Shown here: positions 22,973 to 31,151 of the stretch, piece by piece
Numbering within the stretch: position 1 is the first letter of the stretch
How the letters are laid out: each line of letters opens with the position of its first letter
Assembly (NCBI GenBank): GCA_017444065.1
Contig: JAFSXJ010000013.1
Location: 1-40,236 of the forward strand
Reading direction: 5' to 3'
DNA length: 40,236 nt
Source of the DNA: Paludibacteraceae bacterium
GTDB taxonomy: Bacteria; Bacteroidota; Bacteroidia; Bacteroidales; Paludibacteraceae
Position numbers and translations under genes: made by a program
The notes under the pieces: model-generated
What the model was told of the DNA's origin: nothing
The model's input: the letters and a program-made list of their open reading frames with translations, nothing else
Databases searched by the model: none

Positions 22973-24810
22973 TGTTCTGCTGAGGGGTGTGCCAAAACGG
23001 CGTTACTAATTTTGTTATAAAGCGGCTTACGGCGGATAGTGCCGGTGAGGTACTGCTCCATGACCAGTGAGGCGACAGGTGCCGCCCATGTCGCGCCGAA
23101 GCCTGCGTTCTCGACAACTACAGCCACGGCAATCTTCGGGTTGTCCATAGGCGCAAAGCCTATGAAGATAGCATGGTCCTTGCCGTGCGGGTTCTGCACC
23201 GTACCGGTCTTGCCGCACATCTGCAGGCTGTCGATGTTGTACCATCGTCCCGTGCCGTTGGTCATAACCTGGTGCATGCCTTGTGCGGTCAGAGCGAACC
23301 ATGCTGTGTCCATGCCCGTCTCATGGCGAAGGGTAGGGGCATCAGTCAGTTCGGTATTCAGGTGCGGCGTGATATAGTAACCGCGGTTGGCGAGTGTAGC
23401 CGCCTGATTGGCGAGCTGCAAGGGCGTGACAAGCACCTCGCCTTGGCCGATACTGAGTGATCGGATGGTGATTGCTTTCCAGCCTTTCTCACCATAGATG
23501 CGGTTGAACTCCCGCTCAAGAGGAATCTTTCCGGGCGACTGCTCGCCGATGTCCGTTCCCTCGAAACGCAGCCCCAGGCCGAACTTCATGACATCGTCAC
23601 GCCAGAGGTTGTAACGCTTACGGAACGTAGCGTTGTTGTCGCCGAAACCGTCTTTTTGCAGCATATCACGGAACGCGTTCCAGAAGTACGGGTTGCAACT
23701 CTGCTCAATGGCGTTCAGGAGGCTGACCGGCGAGCCGTGGTGGTGCGTACATTTGATAGGTGTGGACGAGGGGCCGGAACAAGGATATTTGCTTTGCGGC
23801 GTTATCCCTCCCTCCTGCAGGCAGACGACTGACTGGATGGTCTTGAACGTCGAGCCTGGAGGGTAGGTAGCCTGCGTGGCACGGTTGAACAGCGGCTTGG
23901 CCGGGTCTGTCAGAAGCATGTTATATTGTGTCGACCGCTGCTTGCCCACCAGAATCTCGGGATTCCACGTGGGGGATGACGCGAGGGCAAGTATCTCTCC
24001 CGTAGCGGGCTCGAGTGCCACTACGCTACCTACCTTGCCCTGCAAAAGTTGTTCGGCAAGTGCCTGTAACTGTATGTCGAGTGAGAGGTGCAGGTCGATA
24101 CCTGTTATGGCCTCAACATCCTCTGCGCCGTCGTGGTACGAACCTTGTATCCTTCCGCGCGAGTCACGCATGATTACCTCTACACCTTTTTCGCCGCGCA
24201 GCCTCTGCTCGTAGGTGCGTTCCAGTCCGTCGCGTCCGGCATAGTCGCCTGCCTGATAGTAGTCGTCGCGGTCGATGTCCGCCTGTGACACTTCGCCTAC
24301 CGAGCCAAGTATATGTGCGGCATACGGATAGGTATAACCGCGCAGCGTACGTTTGCGGATACCTGCGCCGCTGAACTTGTACGAAGTCTCGCGCAGCGAG
24401 GCAACCTCCTGCTTGGTGAGTTGCGACATGAAGATTTGCGGCGTGTAGGTTGAGAAACCGCGGTTGCGCCGTTTGTCGCGGATGGCAGTTATACGCTCGT
24501 CAAACTCCTGTCGGTCGATGTCCAGACACCGGCAGAACGCCAGCGTGTCAAAGCCGTGACGCATCTCCTGAAAGATGAGCGTGACCTCATAGATAGGCTG
24601 ATTGAATACCAGCAACTCGCCATTGCGGTCGTATATCAGTCCCCGTGAAGGATAAATGACCTGCCGAAGCAGGGCATTGCTGTCCGCCTTCTGCTTCTGC
24701 GACTGGTCAATGATCTGCAGCCAGAACAGACGGATAATGAATATCAACACAACGAGCACTACGGCTCCCGTGATGATACCTGCTCTTCGTGTGTGCGGGT
24801 CGTTGATCAT
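22969..24810 (-). CDS. mrdA: Penicillin-binding protein 2, elongation transpeptidase
   Basis: A 613-residue class B PBP. An N-terminal membrane anchor (IITGAVVLVVLIFIIRLFWL) precedes a dimerisation region and the transpeptidase domain. Catalytic motifs are STFK (in YPPGSTFKTIQS), SCN (in IEQSCNPYFW) and KTGT (in CGKTGTVQNPHG). It crosslinks peptidoglycan in the rod complex with RodA and MreBCD. It overlaps rodA and follows mreD after 51 bp. Confidence 0.94.
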   Translation of the reverse strand: MINDPHTRRAGIITGAVVLVVLIFIIRLFWLQIIDQSQKQKADSNALLRQVIYPSRGLIYDRNGELLVFNQPIYEVTLIFQEMRHGFDTLAFCRCLDIDRQEFDERITAIRDKRRNRGFSTYTPQIFMSQLTKQEVASLRETSYKFSGAGIRKRTLRGYTYPYAAHILGSVGEVSQADIDRDDYYQAGDYAGRDGLERTYEQRLRGEKGVEVIMRDSRGRIQGSYHDGAEDVEAITGIDLHLSLDIQLQALAEQLLQGKVGSVVALEPATGEILALASSPTWNPEILVGKQRSTQYNMLLTDPAKPLFNRATQATYPPGSTFKTIQSVVCLQEGGITPQSKYPCSGPSSTPIKCTHHHGSPVSLLNAIEQSCNPYFWNAFRDMLQKDGFGDNNATFRKRYNLWRDDVMKFGLGLRFEGTDIGEQSPGKIPLEREFNRIYGEKGWKAITIRSLSIGQGEVLVTPLQLANQAATLANRGYYITPHLNTELTDAPTLRHETGMDTAWFALTAQGMHQVMTNGTGRWYNIDSLQMCGKTGTVQNPHGKDHAIFIGFAPMDNPKIAVAVVVENAGFGATWAAPVASLVMEQYLTGTIRRKPLYNKISNAVLAHPSAEQ

Positions 24811-24861
24811 GTAGAAATGAAAGGTTAGAGTTTAAGAAGATAAGAGGTCAAGAGGCGTGGC

Positions 24862-25362
24862 CTATGTGTTCTTGCGAACATATTCCAGCATCAGTATGAA
24901 CGCGAAACTAAAGACGCTGCTCAGCAGAATCTGCAACAATGTGTAACCGAAGTGGTGGAAAGTAAAGGCCTCCAGCATAAACACTATCGTGTGGTGAACG
25001 ATGACAAGCACGGCAAGCAGGTGCACGTAATTGGCCGTACCGATGTCCTGGATAGTGATGGCACCTTTCATCCGATCCATGTCCTGCACGTAACGGGCAA
25101 CAATCAGCGGGCGCAGATACGCCACCATGACACATCCTGCCATGTGCAGTCCCGGTGCGTGGGTTGACAGGTCCATAACAGCTCCGATGGCCGCACCAAT
25201 GAGCATCTGTGCCCAACGGGGCAACTCAATCGGCATAAGCAGGATAGCCCACAGGTAGATGAACGGGTGAACCAGTCCCAACCAATGCAGGTTATCAAGC
25301 AATAACACTTGCAGGAACAAGAGCAATGCGAATAATCCTATGAACTTCAGCCAGTCAGTCAT
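24862..25362 (-). CDS. mreD: Rod shape-determining protein MreD
   Basis: A 166-residue integral membrane protein with about five hydrophobic helices, the first WLKFIGLFALLLFLQVLLL. Sequence conservation in MreD is low, so the call relies on size, topology and position between mreC (11 bp upstream) and mrdA. An IGAAIGAVMDLSTHAPGLH segment resembles the conserved GxxxDxxxxxxxG region of the family. Confidence 0.85.
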   Translation of the reverse strand: MTDWLKFIGLFALLLFLQVLLLDNLHWLGLVHPFIYLWAILLMPIELPRWAQMLIGAAIGAVMDLSTHAPGLHMAGCVMVAYLRPLIVARYVQDMDRMKGAITIQDIGTANYVHLLAVLVIVHHTIVFMLEAFTFHHFGYTLLQILLSSVFSFAFILMLEYVRKNT

Positions 25363-25373
25363 GTGGGGGCAGT

Positions 25374-26243
25374 CTATTGAATTGAATCCAGTTCGGCGCG
25401 GTGTGCGAATTGCAGAATATTTACCGTATGCAGAGACTTAAAGTCCGTAGCGAGGCGGACGTCAATATCGTAGTACGAGTCACCTTCTCCCAACTCCACA
25501 TCACTGACCACACCCACAGGCATATCCGCAGGAAAGATGGCACTCATGCCGCTTGTGACAATCGTGTCTCCCACCTTGACATCCACGTGGCGCGCTACGT
25601 CTTCCAGACTGGCGGTACGTATATCCGGCATGTGCCAGTGGAGCGTAGCCATGTATCCGTTCTTGCTGATCATCGAGGAAATGAAAATTCCTTCGTGAAT
25701 GACGGGTGCGACCACGGCAAAGTGGTTGCTCACAGACTGCACGACACCTACAATGCCATCCTTGCCGATGACCCCCATGTCAGGTGTTATGCCGTCGCGG
25801 CGTCCTTTGTTGAGCGTGAGGTAGTTGTGATGGCGGTCGTTGCTGAATGCAATGACACGTGCGGGAACGAAAGAGTAGTCAAGATCGGAAGAAACATACG
25901 GGGCATCACTTCCGATATTGCTCCGATAACGGCTCGACAACGGCTCGACAACGGCTCGACAACGATCCGAGTCCGCCACCTGGATATTGTACAAACGCAA
26001 GACCTCGGCATTCAGTCGTGCGTTCTCCTCGAGCAGCTGCGCATTTTCGGCGCGCAAGCGGAAGTATGAGGCGACATCGTCGGTCATCTGCTGTACGCCG
26101 GCCGTTATGACATTTGCTGCCCCAGAGGCCGCGACCTGCTGATACCTGTTGCCACGAACGACGAAAATAAATGCAACAATTTCCAGCCCCAAAAGGAGCA
26201 GGAAATTGCTGTATCGTACTATCAGTTGCAGCAAGTTACGCAT
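25374..26243 (-). CDS. mreC: Rod shape-determining protein MreC
   Basis: A 289-residue periplasmic scaffold with one N-terminal membrane helix (FLLLLGLEIVAFIFVV), a coiled coil (LRAENAQLLEENARLNAEVL) and the beta-barrel MreC domain (NYLTLNKGRRDGITPDMGVI). It links MreB and MreD to the synthases. An unusual segment just after the coiled coil (CRAVVEPLSSRYRS) is encoded by three 11-bp tandem repeats, described separately. The gene is 42 bp downstream of mreB. Confidence 0.92.
   Translation of the reverse strand: MRNLLQLIVRYSNFLLLLGLEIVAFIFVVRGNRYQQVAASGAANVITAGVQQMTDDVASYFRLRAENAQLLEENARLNAEVLRLYNIQVADSDRCRAVVEPLSSRYRSNIGSDAPYVSSDLDYSFVPARVIAFSNDRHHNYLTLNKGRRDGITPDMGVIGKDGIVGVVQSVSNHFAVVAPVIHEGIFISSMISKNGYMATLHWHMPDIRTASLEDVARHVDVKVGDTIVTSGMSAIFPADMPVGVVSDVELGEGDSYYDIDVRLATDFKSLHTVNILQFAHRAELDSIQ
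25931..25963. repeat. 11-bp tandem repeat inside mreC, 3 copies
   Basis: The unit GGCTCGACAAC (plus strand) is repeated three times without a mismatch in the mreC coding region. Eleven is not a multiple of three, so each copy is read in a different frame and the three together add exactly 11 residues. Loss or gain of one unit would shift the frame. Confidence 0.9.
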
Positions 26244-26285
26244 CGGCGTCGGCAGTTACGTCGTAACGGCAATAACAGTTGTCAC

Positions 26286-27305
26286 TTATCGAATGAGGAA
26301 TCCGAATCGGTCGTAGTTCTTCAGCGCGATGCCCGTACCGCGTGCTACGGAGAGCAGCGGTGCTTCCGCCACATGGAACGGGATGGTAATCTTGTCCTCG
26401 AGGCGTTTAGCCAGCCCGTGTAATTGCGCGCCACCACCTGCGAGGTAGATACCGCGCTCAACGATGTCGGCGTACAGCTCCGAAGGAGTGGACTCAAGCG
26501 CTGCAAGGACTGCCTGCTCGATGCGTGAGATGGATTTCTCGAGGCAATGCGCAATCTCCTGATAGCTTACCTGCACCTTCATCGGCAGTGCTGTAACCTT
26601 GTTAGGTCCGGTCACCAGATAATCCTCGGGAGCATCTTCGAGTTCAGGCAGCGCGGCTCCGACGGCAATCTTGATGCGCTCGGCTGTCGGCTCGTCAATG
26701 CGCATGTTATGCATACGGCTCATAAAGTCGATAATGTCGCGGTTGAAATCGTCGCCGGCGGTCTTGATGGATTTGTTTGCAACAATACCTCCGAGCGAAA
26801 TAACTGCAATCTCGGTAGTACCGCCACCTATATCCACCACCATACATCCTTCGGGCGCCTCCACGTCAATGCCGATGCCTATAGCCGCCGCCATCGGTTC
26901 GTAGAGCATGTAGATCTCACGGCCTCCGGCGTGCTCGCAACTGTCGCGTACGGCACGAATCTCCACCTCGGTACAGCCCGAAGGTATGCCGACCACCATG
27001 CGTATAGCGGGCGTAAAGAGGCGGTGCTTTTGCGGAATCATCTTGATCAGTCCGCGGATCATCATTTCGCAGGCTTGGAAGTCGGCAATCACGCCTTCCT
27101 TCAACGGGCGTACCGTACGGATCTGCTGGCTGCCTCGGCCAATCATCTGCTGCGCCTTGCGGCCTACGGCGAGGCACTTGTTGTCCGCCTGCGAGATGGC
27201 CACTACGCTCGGCTCGTTAACCACTATCTGATCCTCATACATGATGAGGGTGTTGGCGGTGCCAAGGTCTATTGCAATCTCTTGGGTAAATGAGAAAAAA
27301 GCCAT
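26286..27305 (-). CDS. mreB: Rod shape-determining actin homologue MreB
   Basis: A 339-residue actin-like filament protein that directs the elongation machinery. Nucleotide-binding motifs are IDLGTANTLI, MVVDIGGGTTEIAVIS and YLAGGGAQLHGL. The ATG at 27305 gives the usual N-terminus (MAFFSFTQEIAIDLGTA); an upstream ATG would add 12 residues not typical for the family. It starts the series mreB-mreC-mreD-mrdA-rodA-tcdA. No convincing TAnnTTTG box was found in the 58 bp before it. Confidence 0.95.
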   Translation of the reverse strand: MAFFSFTQEIAIDLGTANTLIMYEDQIVVNEPSVVAISQADNKCLAVGRKAQQMIGRGSQQIRTVRPLKEGVIADFQACEMMIRGLIKMIPQKHRLFTPAIRMVVGIPSGCTEVEIRAVRDSCEHAGGREIYMLYEPMAAAIGIGIDVEAPEGCMVVDIGGGTTEIAVISLGGIVANKSIKTAGDDFNRDIIDFMSRMHNMRIDEPTAERIKIAVGAALPELEDAPEDYLVTGPNKVTALPMKVQVSYQEIAHCLEKSISRIEQAVLAALESTPSELYADIVERGIYLAGGGAQLHGLAKRLEDKITIPFHVAEAPLLSVARGTGIALKNYDRFGFLIR

Positions 27306-27348
27306 AATTATCAGTTTGTTTAGGATAAATAAATATGTCAAAACACGT

Positions 27349-27373
27349 CCCCGTTTGGGTTAACTACACGGGG
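27349..27373 (-). terminator. Possible weak terminator at the end of the HIT gene
   Basis: On the minus strand CCCCGT pairs with ACGGGG around a 13-base loop and is followed by ACGTGTTTTG. The hairpin starts within the last codons of the HIT gene. The U-tract is short, so read-through into mreB is possible. Confidence 0.35.
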
Positions 27374-27771
27374 TCGATAGCCTGTGCGATGGAGTTGGCA
27401 ATCTCAGCCATCTCCTCAGCAGAGAGTTGAAGTTTGGGATTGGTGAACAGCATATCCTTCTCCGAGTTCATCGGAACGAGATGTATATGCACGTGGTTGA
27501 CCTCCATGCCCAGTACCGCCACGCCGACGCGTTCGCATCCCGTGGCCTGCTTGATGCCGGCTGCTACCTTTTTGGCAAAAATCATGAGATTGGCGAGCAG
27601 TTCGTCATCGAGGTCAAAGATATAATCCGCCTCGGGTTCAGGCAGCTTGGGGATAACCAGAGTATGTCCTTTCACCAGTGGGTTGATATCCAGAAAAGCA
27701 TAGCACTGCTCATTTTCCGCAACCTTGTAACTGGGAATATCGCCCTTAATGATTCGTGTGAAAATTGTCAT
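27364..27771 (-). CDS. HIT family hydrolase (HinT-like)
   Basis: A 135-residue histidine-triad protein. The catalytic motif HVHIHLVP (in EVNHVHIHLVPMN) and the N-terminal FTRIIKGDIPSYKVAEN are typical of HinT-like purine nucleoside phosphoramidases. The cellular role in this group is poorly known. It lies 33 bp after greA on the same strand and is probably co-transcribed with it, a pairing common in Bacteroidota. Confidence 0.9.
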   Translation of the reverse strand: MTIFTRIIKGDIPSYKVAENEQCYAFLDINPLVKGHTLVIPKLPEPEADYIFDLDDELLANLMIFAKKVAAGIKQATGCERVGVAVLGMEVNHVHIHLVPMNSEKDMLFTNPKLQLSAEEMAEIANSIAQAIDPV

Positions 27772-27804
27772 AAATTACTCCTTTCAACAATTCGTTTTCC
27801 GATC

Positions 27805-28275
27805 TTACAGAGAAATCTCGAGCACTTCCAGTTCAAGCGTGCCTGCAGGTACAGTGACCTGAGCCACCTCGCCGACCTTCTTGCCAAGCAGCCCTTTGGC
27901 GATGGGTGTGGTGGAGGCAATCTTGCCCTCGGCGATGTTCGCCTCACCTTCGGTCACAATCTGATAGATTTTTTCCGCGCCATTCCTCTTATTACGTACA
28001 CGTACGCGTGTAAGAATCTGCACCTCGTCGGTGTTGATGGTTGATTCGTCGATAATCCTTGCGTCCACGATTTTGCTTTTGAGGATAGCGATTCGTGTTT
28101 CCAAATGTCCTTGTTCCTCCTTGGCGGCGTCGTACTCGGCATTCTCACTCAAGTCTCCTTTGTCGCGCGCCTCAGCGATAGCCGCAATCACACGCGGACG
28201 CTCCACGCTCTCGAGGAATGAAAGTTCTTCTTTCAGTTTCTGCAGTCCATCTGCAGTCATGTAAGTTGTTGCCAT
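27805..28275 (-). CDS. greA: Transcription elongation factor GreA
   Basis: A 156-residue protein that rescues backtracked RNA polymerase by stimulating transcript cleavage. The N-terminal coiled coil (LQKLKEELSFLESVERPRVI) carries the acidic tip DLSENAEYDAAKEEQ, and the C-terminal domain ends TPIAKGLLGKKVGEVAQV. The ATG at 28275 fits the usual length; the frame extends upstream but the added residues are not GreA-like. It follows a 60-residue gene by 19 bp. Confidence 0.95.
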   Translation of the reverse strand: MATTYMTADGLQKLKEELSFLESVERPRVIAAIAEARDKGDLSENAEYDAAKEEQGHLETRIAILKSKIVDARIIDESTINTDEVQILTRVRVRNKRNGAEKIYQIVTEGEANIAEGKIASTTPIAKGLLGKKVGEVAQVTVPAGTLELEVLEISL

Positions 28276-28294
28276 ATATAATGTGTTTGTTTTT

Positions 28295-28477
28295 CTAATA
28301 CTTTCTGTTGAGAATTTCCGAGGCAATAAAGGCCTTCCGGAAGGTATCCGGATCACTTAGTTCAAGCAACTCGTTCTCCTGCTCGGGGAGAGCAGTCTGC
28401 GGCTGTGGGGCCTGCGGCTTGACGGTTGCCTGATGCGGCTCGACATGCGCCTTGTTTTTTGCCTTTTTCTTTGCCAT
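28295..28477 (-). CDS. Small conserved lysine-rich protein
   Basis: A 60-residue protein. The N-terminus is basic (AKKKAKNKAHVE), the middle is Pro/Gln-rich, and the end LSDPDTFRKAFIASEILNRKY is a conserved-looking motif that I recall from small Bacteroidales proteins. The function is unknown. It is the first gene after a consensus promoter 188 bp upstream and precedes greA by 19 bp. Confidence 0.7.
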   Translation of the reverse strand: MAKKKAKNKAHVEPHQATVKPQAPQPQTALPEQENELLELSDPDTFRKAFIASEILNRKY

Positions 28478-28492
28478 AAATCACAACATTTT

Positions 28493-28516
28493 AACGACGC
28501 AAGTGCTTGCATCGTT
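28493..28516 (-). promoter_or_regulatory. Hairpin in the leader of the small protein-greA-HIT transcript
   Basis: A 24-base inverted repeat, AACGATGCAAG and CTTGCGTCGTT around two bases with one mismatch, lies 15 bp before the ATG at 28477. It is followed by AAAATG rather than a U-tract, so it is more likely a translation- or stability-controlling hairpin or an operator than a terminator. Confidence 0.45.
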
Positions 28517-28664
28517 GGTCAAATTCTATACAAAAACACAAAACAAAAAAGTCTTCACAGCAAGGCATTTTTTCTCAGGTTCTAAAAACAACAGGAAACT
28601 TCCCAGCCTCCTGTTGCCATTAAACCTAAACCTTAACTATGAAAATTTTATTTGTTTTCGAGTG

Positions 28665-28696
28665 CAAAGGTAATACATTTATTTTAATTATGCAAA
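28665..28696 (-). promoter_or_regulatory. Promoter of the small protein-greA-HIT operon
   Basis: TTTG (28693-28696), 20-bp spacer and TACCTTTG (28665-28672) on the minus strand. The predicted leader is about 180 nt, unusually long, and contains the hairpin at 28493-28516. The remaining sequence of 28478-28803 is AT-rich without a gene. An AT-rich inverted repeat at 28704-28725 could serve as a weak terminator for miaB. Confidence 0.75.
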
Positions 28697-28803
28697 TATT
28701 TTTGCAAAAAAATGCACTTTTTTGCTGTTTTTTTGAGTTTTTCACCCAAATTGGCTATTTTCGAATGTTTTGTCCCTTCGTTTTTGCAAGAAAAGTCAGG
28801 TTC

Positions 28804-30150
28804 CTAATCGGCTATTTCCCCTTTCAATGTTGCAGCAGTGGCGGACAGGATCCGTACGTTCACCAGCTCGCCGATATGTCTGCCTTGCCGCGGAAAGACG
28901 ACGGTTTTGTACTGTGATGTACGTCCGTACATGTCCTCCCGGCTACGCTTGGAGTATCCTTCCACCAGCACTTCGACTGTCTTTCCTACCTCGCGCAGGT
29001 TGCTCTCGAGTGAGAGGGTGTTCTGCAAGGCTATAATCTCGTTGAGGCGGCGCACTTTCTCCTCCTCGCTGATGTTGTCAGGCAGGTGTTTCTGAGCGTA
29101 CGTGCCAGGGCGCTCGGAGTACTTGAACATGAATGCCGTGTCGAATCCGACTTCGCGCATCAGGGAGAGCGTCTGTGCATGGTCCTCGAGTGTCTCGTCG
29201 TGGAAGCCGCAGAACACGTCGGTTCCGATCGTGGCGTCCGGTACGATGCGACGGATAGCCGCTATGCGCTCCAGGTACCACTCGCGCGTGTACTTGCGGT
29301 TCATGAGTTTGAGTATCTTGTTGCTGCCGCTCTGTACGGGCAGGTGGATAAACTTGCAGATGTTCTTGTTGGCTGCGATAACGTTCAGCGTCTTGTCAGA
29401 CATGTCTTTCGGATGCGAAGTGGTAAATCGGATGCGCATCTGAGGCACGGCGTCAGCAACGGTCTGGAGCAAATCGGCAAAATCAATATATATACCATTT
29501 TGACATGTACCATTTACCATTTTGTTATTTTGCTCCCAACGGTAGGAGTTGACGTTCTGCCCAAGTAGCGTCACCTCTTTGTAACCGCGTTGCCACAAGT
29601 CGCGAACCTCGCTCAGGATGCTCTCAACGTCGCGCGAACGCTCGCGACCGCGGGTATAAGGTACTACGCAATACGAGCAGAAGTTGTTACAACCGCGCAT
29701 GATGCTCACAAAGCCGGATATCTGCTTGCCTATACGCGCCGGCAGTACGTCGGCGTAGGTTTCGGTAGTGCTCAGCCGGACATTAATGGCCTGGTGTCCT
29801 TGCTCGCATTGGGCGATCAGGTTAGGCAGGTCAAGATAAGCGTCCGGACCGGCAACGAAATCCACCTTGTAGTCGCGCAGCAGTTCCTCACCCATACGCT
29901 CAGCCATGCAGCCTATCACACCAATCATGCGACGCTTGGCGTGCTTGCCTCCGGCAAGTTCTTGCAATCGGTGTTGTACACGTTGCTCGGCGTTGTCACG
30001 GATGGAGCACGTGTTCAGCAGTACGATGTCTGCCTTTGCCAGATTGTCGGTATATTCAGCATCAGTGGTCTGCAGGATGGCTGCCACTACCTCGCTGTCC
30101 GCCACATTCATCTGGCAGCCATAGGTTTCGATGTAGAAGGTCTTAGCCAT
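28804..30150 (-). CDS. miaB: tRNA-i6A37 methylthiotransferase MiaB
   Basis: A 448-residue radical SAM enzyme that adds a methylthio group to i6A at tRNA position 37. The N-terminal MTTase domain (ETYGCQMNVADSE) carries the Cys ligands of the second cluster, with further Cys in NTCSIRDNA and GCMAER. The radical SAM motif CNNFCSYC is followed by VVPYTRGRERSR, and the C-terminus holds the TRAM domain (VEVLVEGYSKRSREDMYGRT). The loop after LLGQNVNSYRWE has a Asn/Met-rich stretch (NNKMVNGTCQNG) coded by AT-rich DNA unlike its surroundings. It starts 3 bp after the AraC gene. Confidence 0.94.
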   Translation of the reverse strand: MAKTFYIETYGCQMNVADSEVVAAILQTTDAEYTDNLAKADIVLLNTCSIRDNAEQRVQHRLQELAGGKHAKRRMIGVIGCMAERMGEELLRDYKVDFVAGPDAYLDLPNLIAQCEQGHQAINVRLSTTETYADVLPARIGKQISGFVSIMRGCNNFCSYCVVPYTRGRERSRDVESILSEVRDLWQRGYKEVTLLGQNVNSYRWEQNNKMVNGTCQNGIYIDFADLLQTVADAVPQMRIRFTTSHPKDMSDKTLNVIAANKNICKFIHLPVQSGSNKILKLMNRKYTREWYLERIAAIRRIVPDATIGTDVFCGFHDETLEDHAQTLSLMREVGFDTAFMFKYSERPGTYAQKHLPDNISEEEKVRRLNEIIALQNTLSLESNLREVGKTVEVLVEGYSKRSREDMYGRTSQYKTVVFPRQGRHIGELVNVRILSATAATLKGEIAD

Positions 30151-30153
30151 AAT

Positions 30154-30999
30154 CTATACCATCAGCCTGTAGGCTTTGGGTGTAACGGATGCGTGAGTCT
30201 TGAAGAATCGGTTGAAGAACGCCACATTGTCAAATCCCAACGAGAGGGCAATCTCCTTCACCTGCAGGTTCGTGAGTTTGAGCTTCGCCTTGGCATCGGT
30301 GATAATAGCTTCCACGATGAGGTCGCCGGCAGTCTTGTCACTCACCTGTTTGATGGTAGCGCACAGGTGCGGCAATGTGATATGCATCATTTCTGCGTAT
30401 TTCGACACGTGGTGCCATTCGTGGTAATGCTTCAGCACGAGATTGCAGTACTCATAGTAGATTTCGTTCTTGCGGTCCTGCGGGCGGAGGGTCGTTTCCG
30501 ACTGCTGACGGAAGAAGCCGTTGAACGTCATCTGGAAGATGTTATATACGTTCACCATCTTCTCGGTGTTCAGCAGCGAAGGCATGCAGTTGGATGCGTC
30601 TATGAGCAGTTTGCATGTGCTGACCATGATTCCTGATTGCTCCGCGGTGAGCGTGACGATTGGTGAATGCATGTGCATGGCATTGGCCGTCAGGCGTGTC
30701 TGGAAAGTGTTCTTCTCCATGAACGACGAACTGAACAGTACATAGTACACCAGTGCGTCTTCGGAGAACTCATGTATCAGCAGGAACGAACCGGACTCCA
30801 GCAGCAAGGCGTCGTTCGCGTGGAAATCGTATTGCGTCACGTTGATGGTCGCCTTGGCACTGCCACGTGCCAGAATGGCAAACACCGTGCACTTTATCTT
30901 GCACGGATAGCGACCGTACTCGTTCATTACTCTGCCGCTCGCATCACCAATCAGGTAATCCTTCGGGCAGTCTAACAATGGAATAGTGTTATCTTGCAT
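30154..30999 (-). CDS. AraC-family transcriptional regulator
   Basis: A 281-residue regulator. The N-terminal domain is cupin-like and weakly conserved (FHANDALLLESGSFLLIHEF). The C-terminal AraC HTH is clear (LTNLQVKEIALSLGFDNVAF, then FNRFFKTHASVTPKAYR). It lies 3 bp before miaB on the same strand. The target is unknown and its link with tRNA modification is probably only positional. A -7 box TATATTTG at 31048-31055 is a possible promoter, though no -33 TTTG is present. Confidence 0.85.
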   Translation of the reverse strand: MQDNTIPLLDCPKDYLIGDASGRVMNEYGRYPCKIKCTVFAILARGSAKATINVTQYDFHANDALLLESGSFLLIHEFSEDALVYYVLFSSSFMEKNTFQTRLTANAMHMHSPIVTLTAEQSGIMVSTCKLLIDASNCMPSLLNTEKMVNVYNIFQMTFNGFFRQQSETTLRPQDRKNEIYYEYCNLVLKHYHEWHHVSKYAEMMHITLPHLCATIKQVSDKTAGDLIVEAIITDAKAKLKLTNLQVKEIALSLGFDNVAFFNRFFKTHASVTPKAYRLMV

Positions 31000-31089
31000 A
31001 ATAGTTCATATAGTTTCAGTTCGTGTGCGCATATATAAATGCGACTGCAAATATACGAAAAGTTTTTTGAATTTAATTGTATTCTTAAA

Positions 31090-31126
31090 AAAAAGCACGT
31101 TTTTGCAGTCAAAAACGTACTTTTTG
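31090..31126 (-). terminator. Intrinsic terminator of the gyrB-to-acyltransferase run
   Basis: ACGTTTTTG and CAAAAACGT (31097-31105 and 31110-31118) form a perfect 9-bp stem around 4 bases, extended by flanking A/T pairs, with eight T on the minus-strand side. It lies 26 bp after the acyltransferase stop. Confidence 0.8.
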
Positions 31127-31151
31127 TAAGATGTTCCTTAAAAATGAGAGC

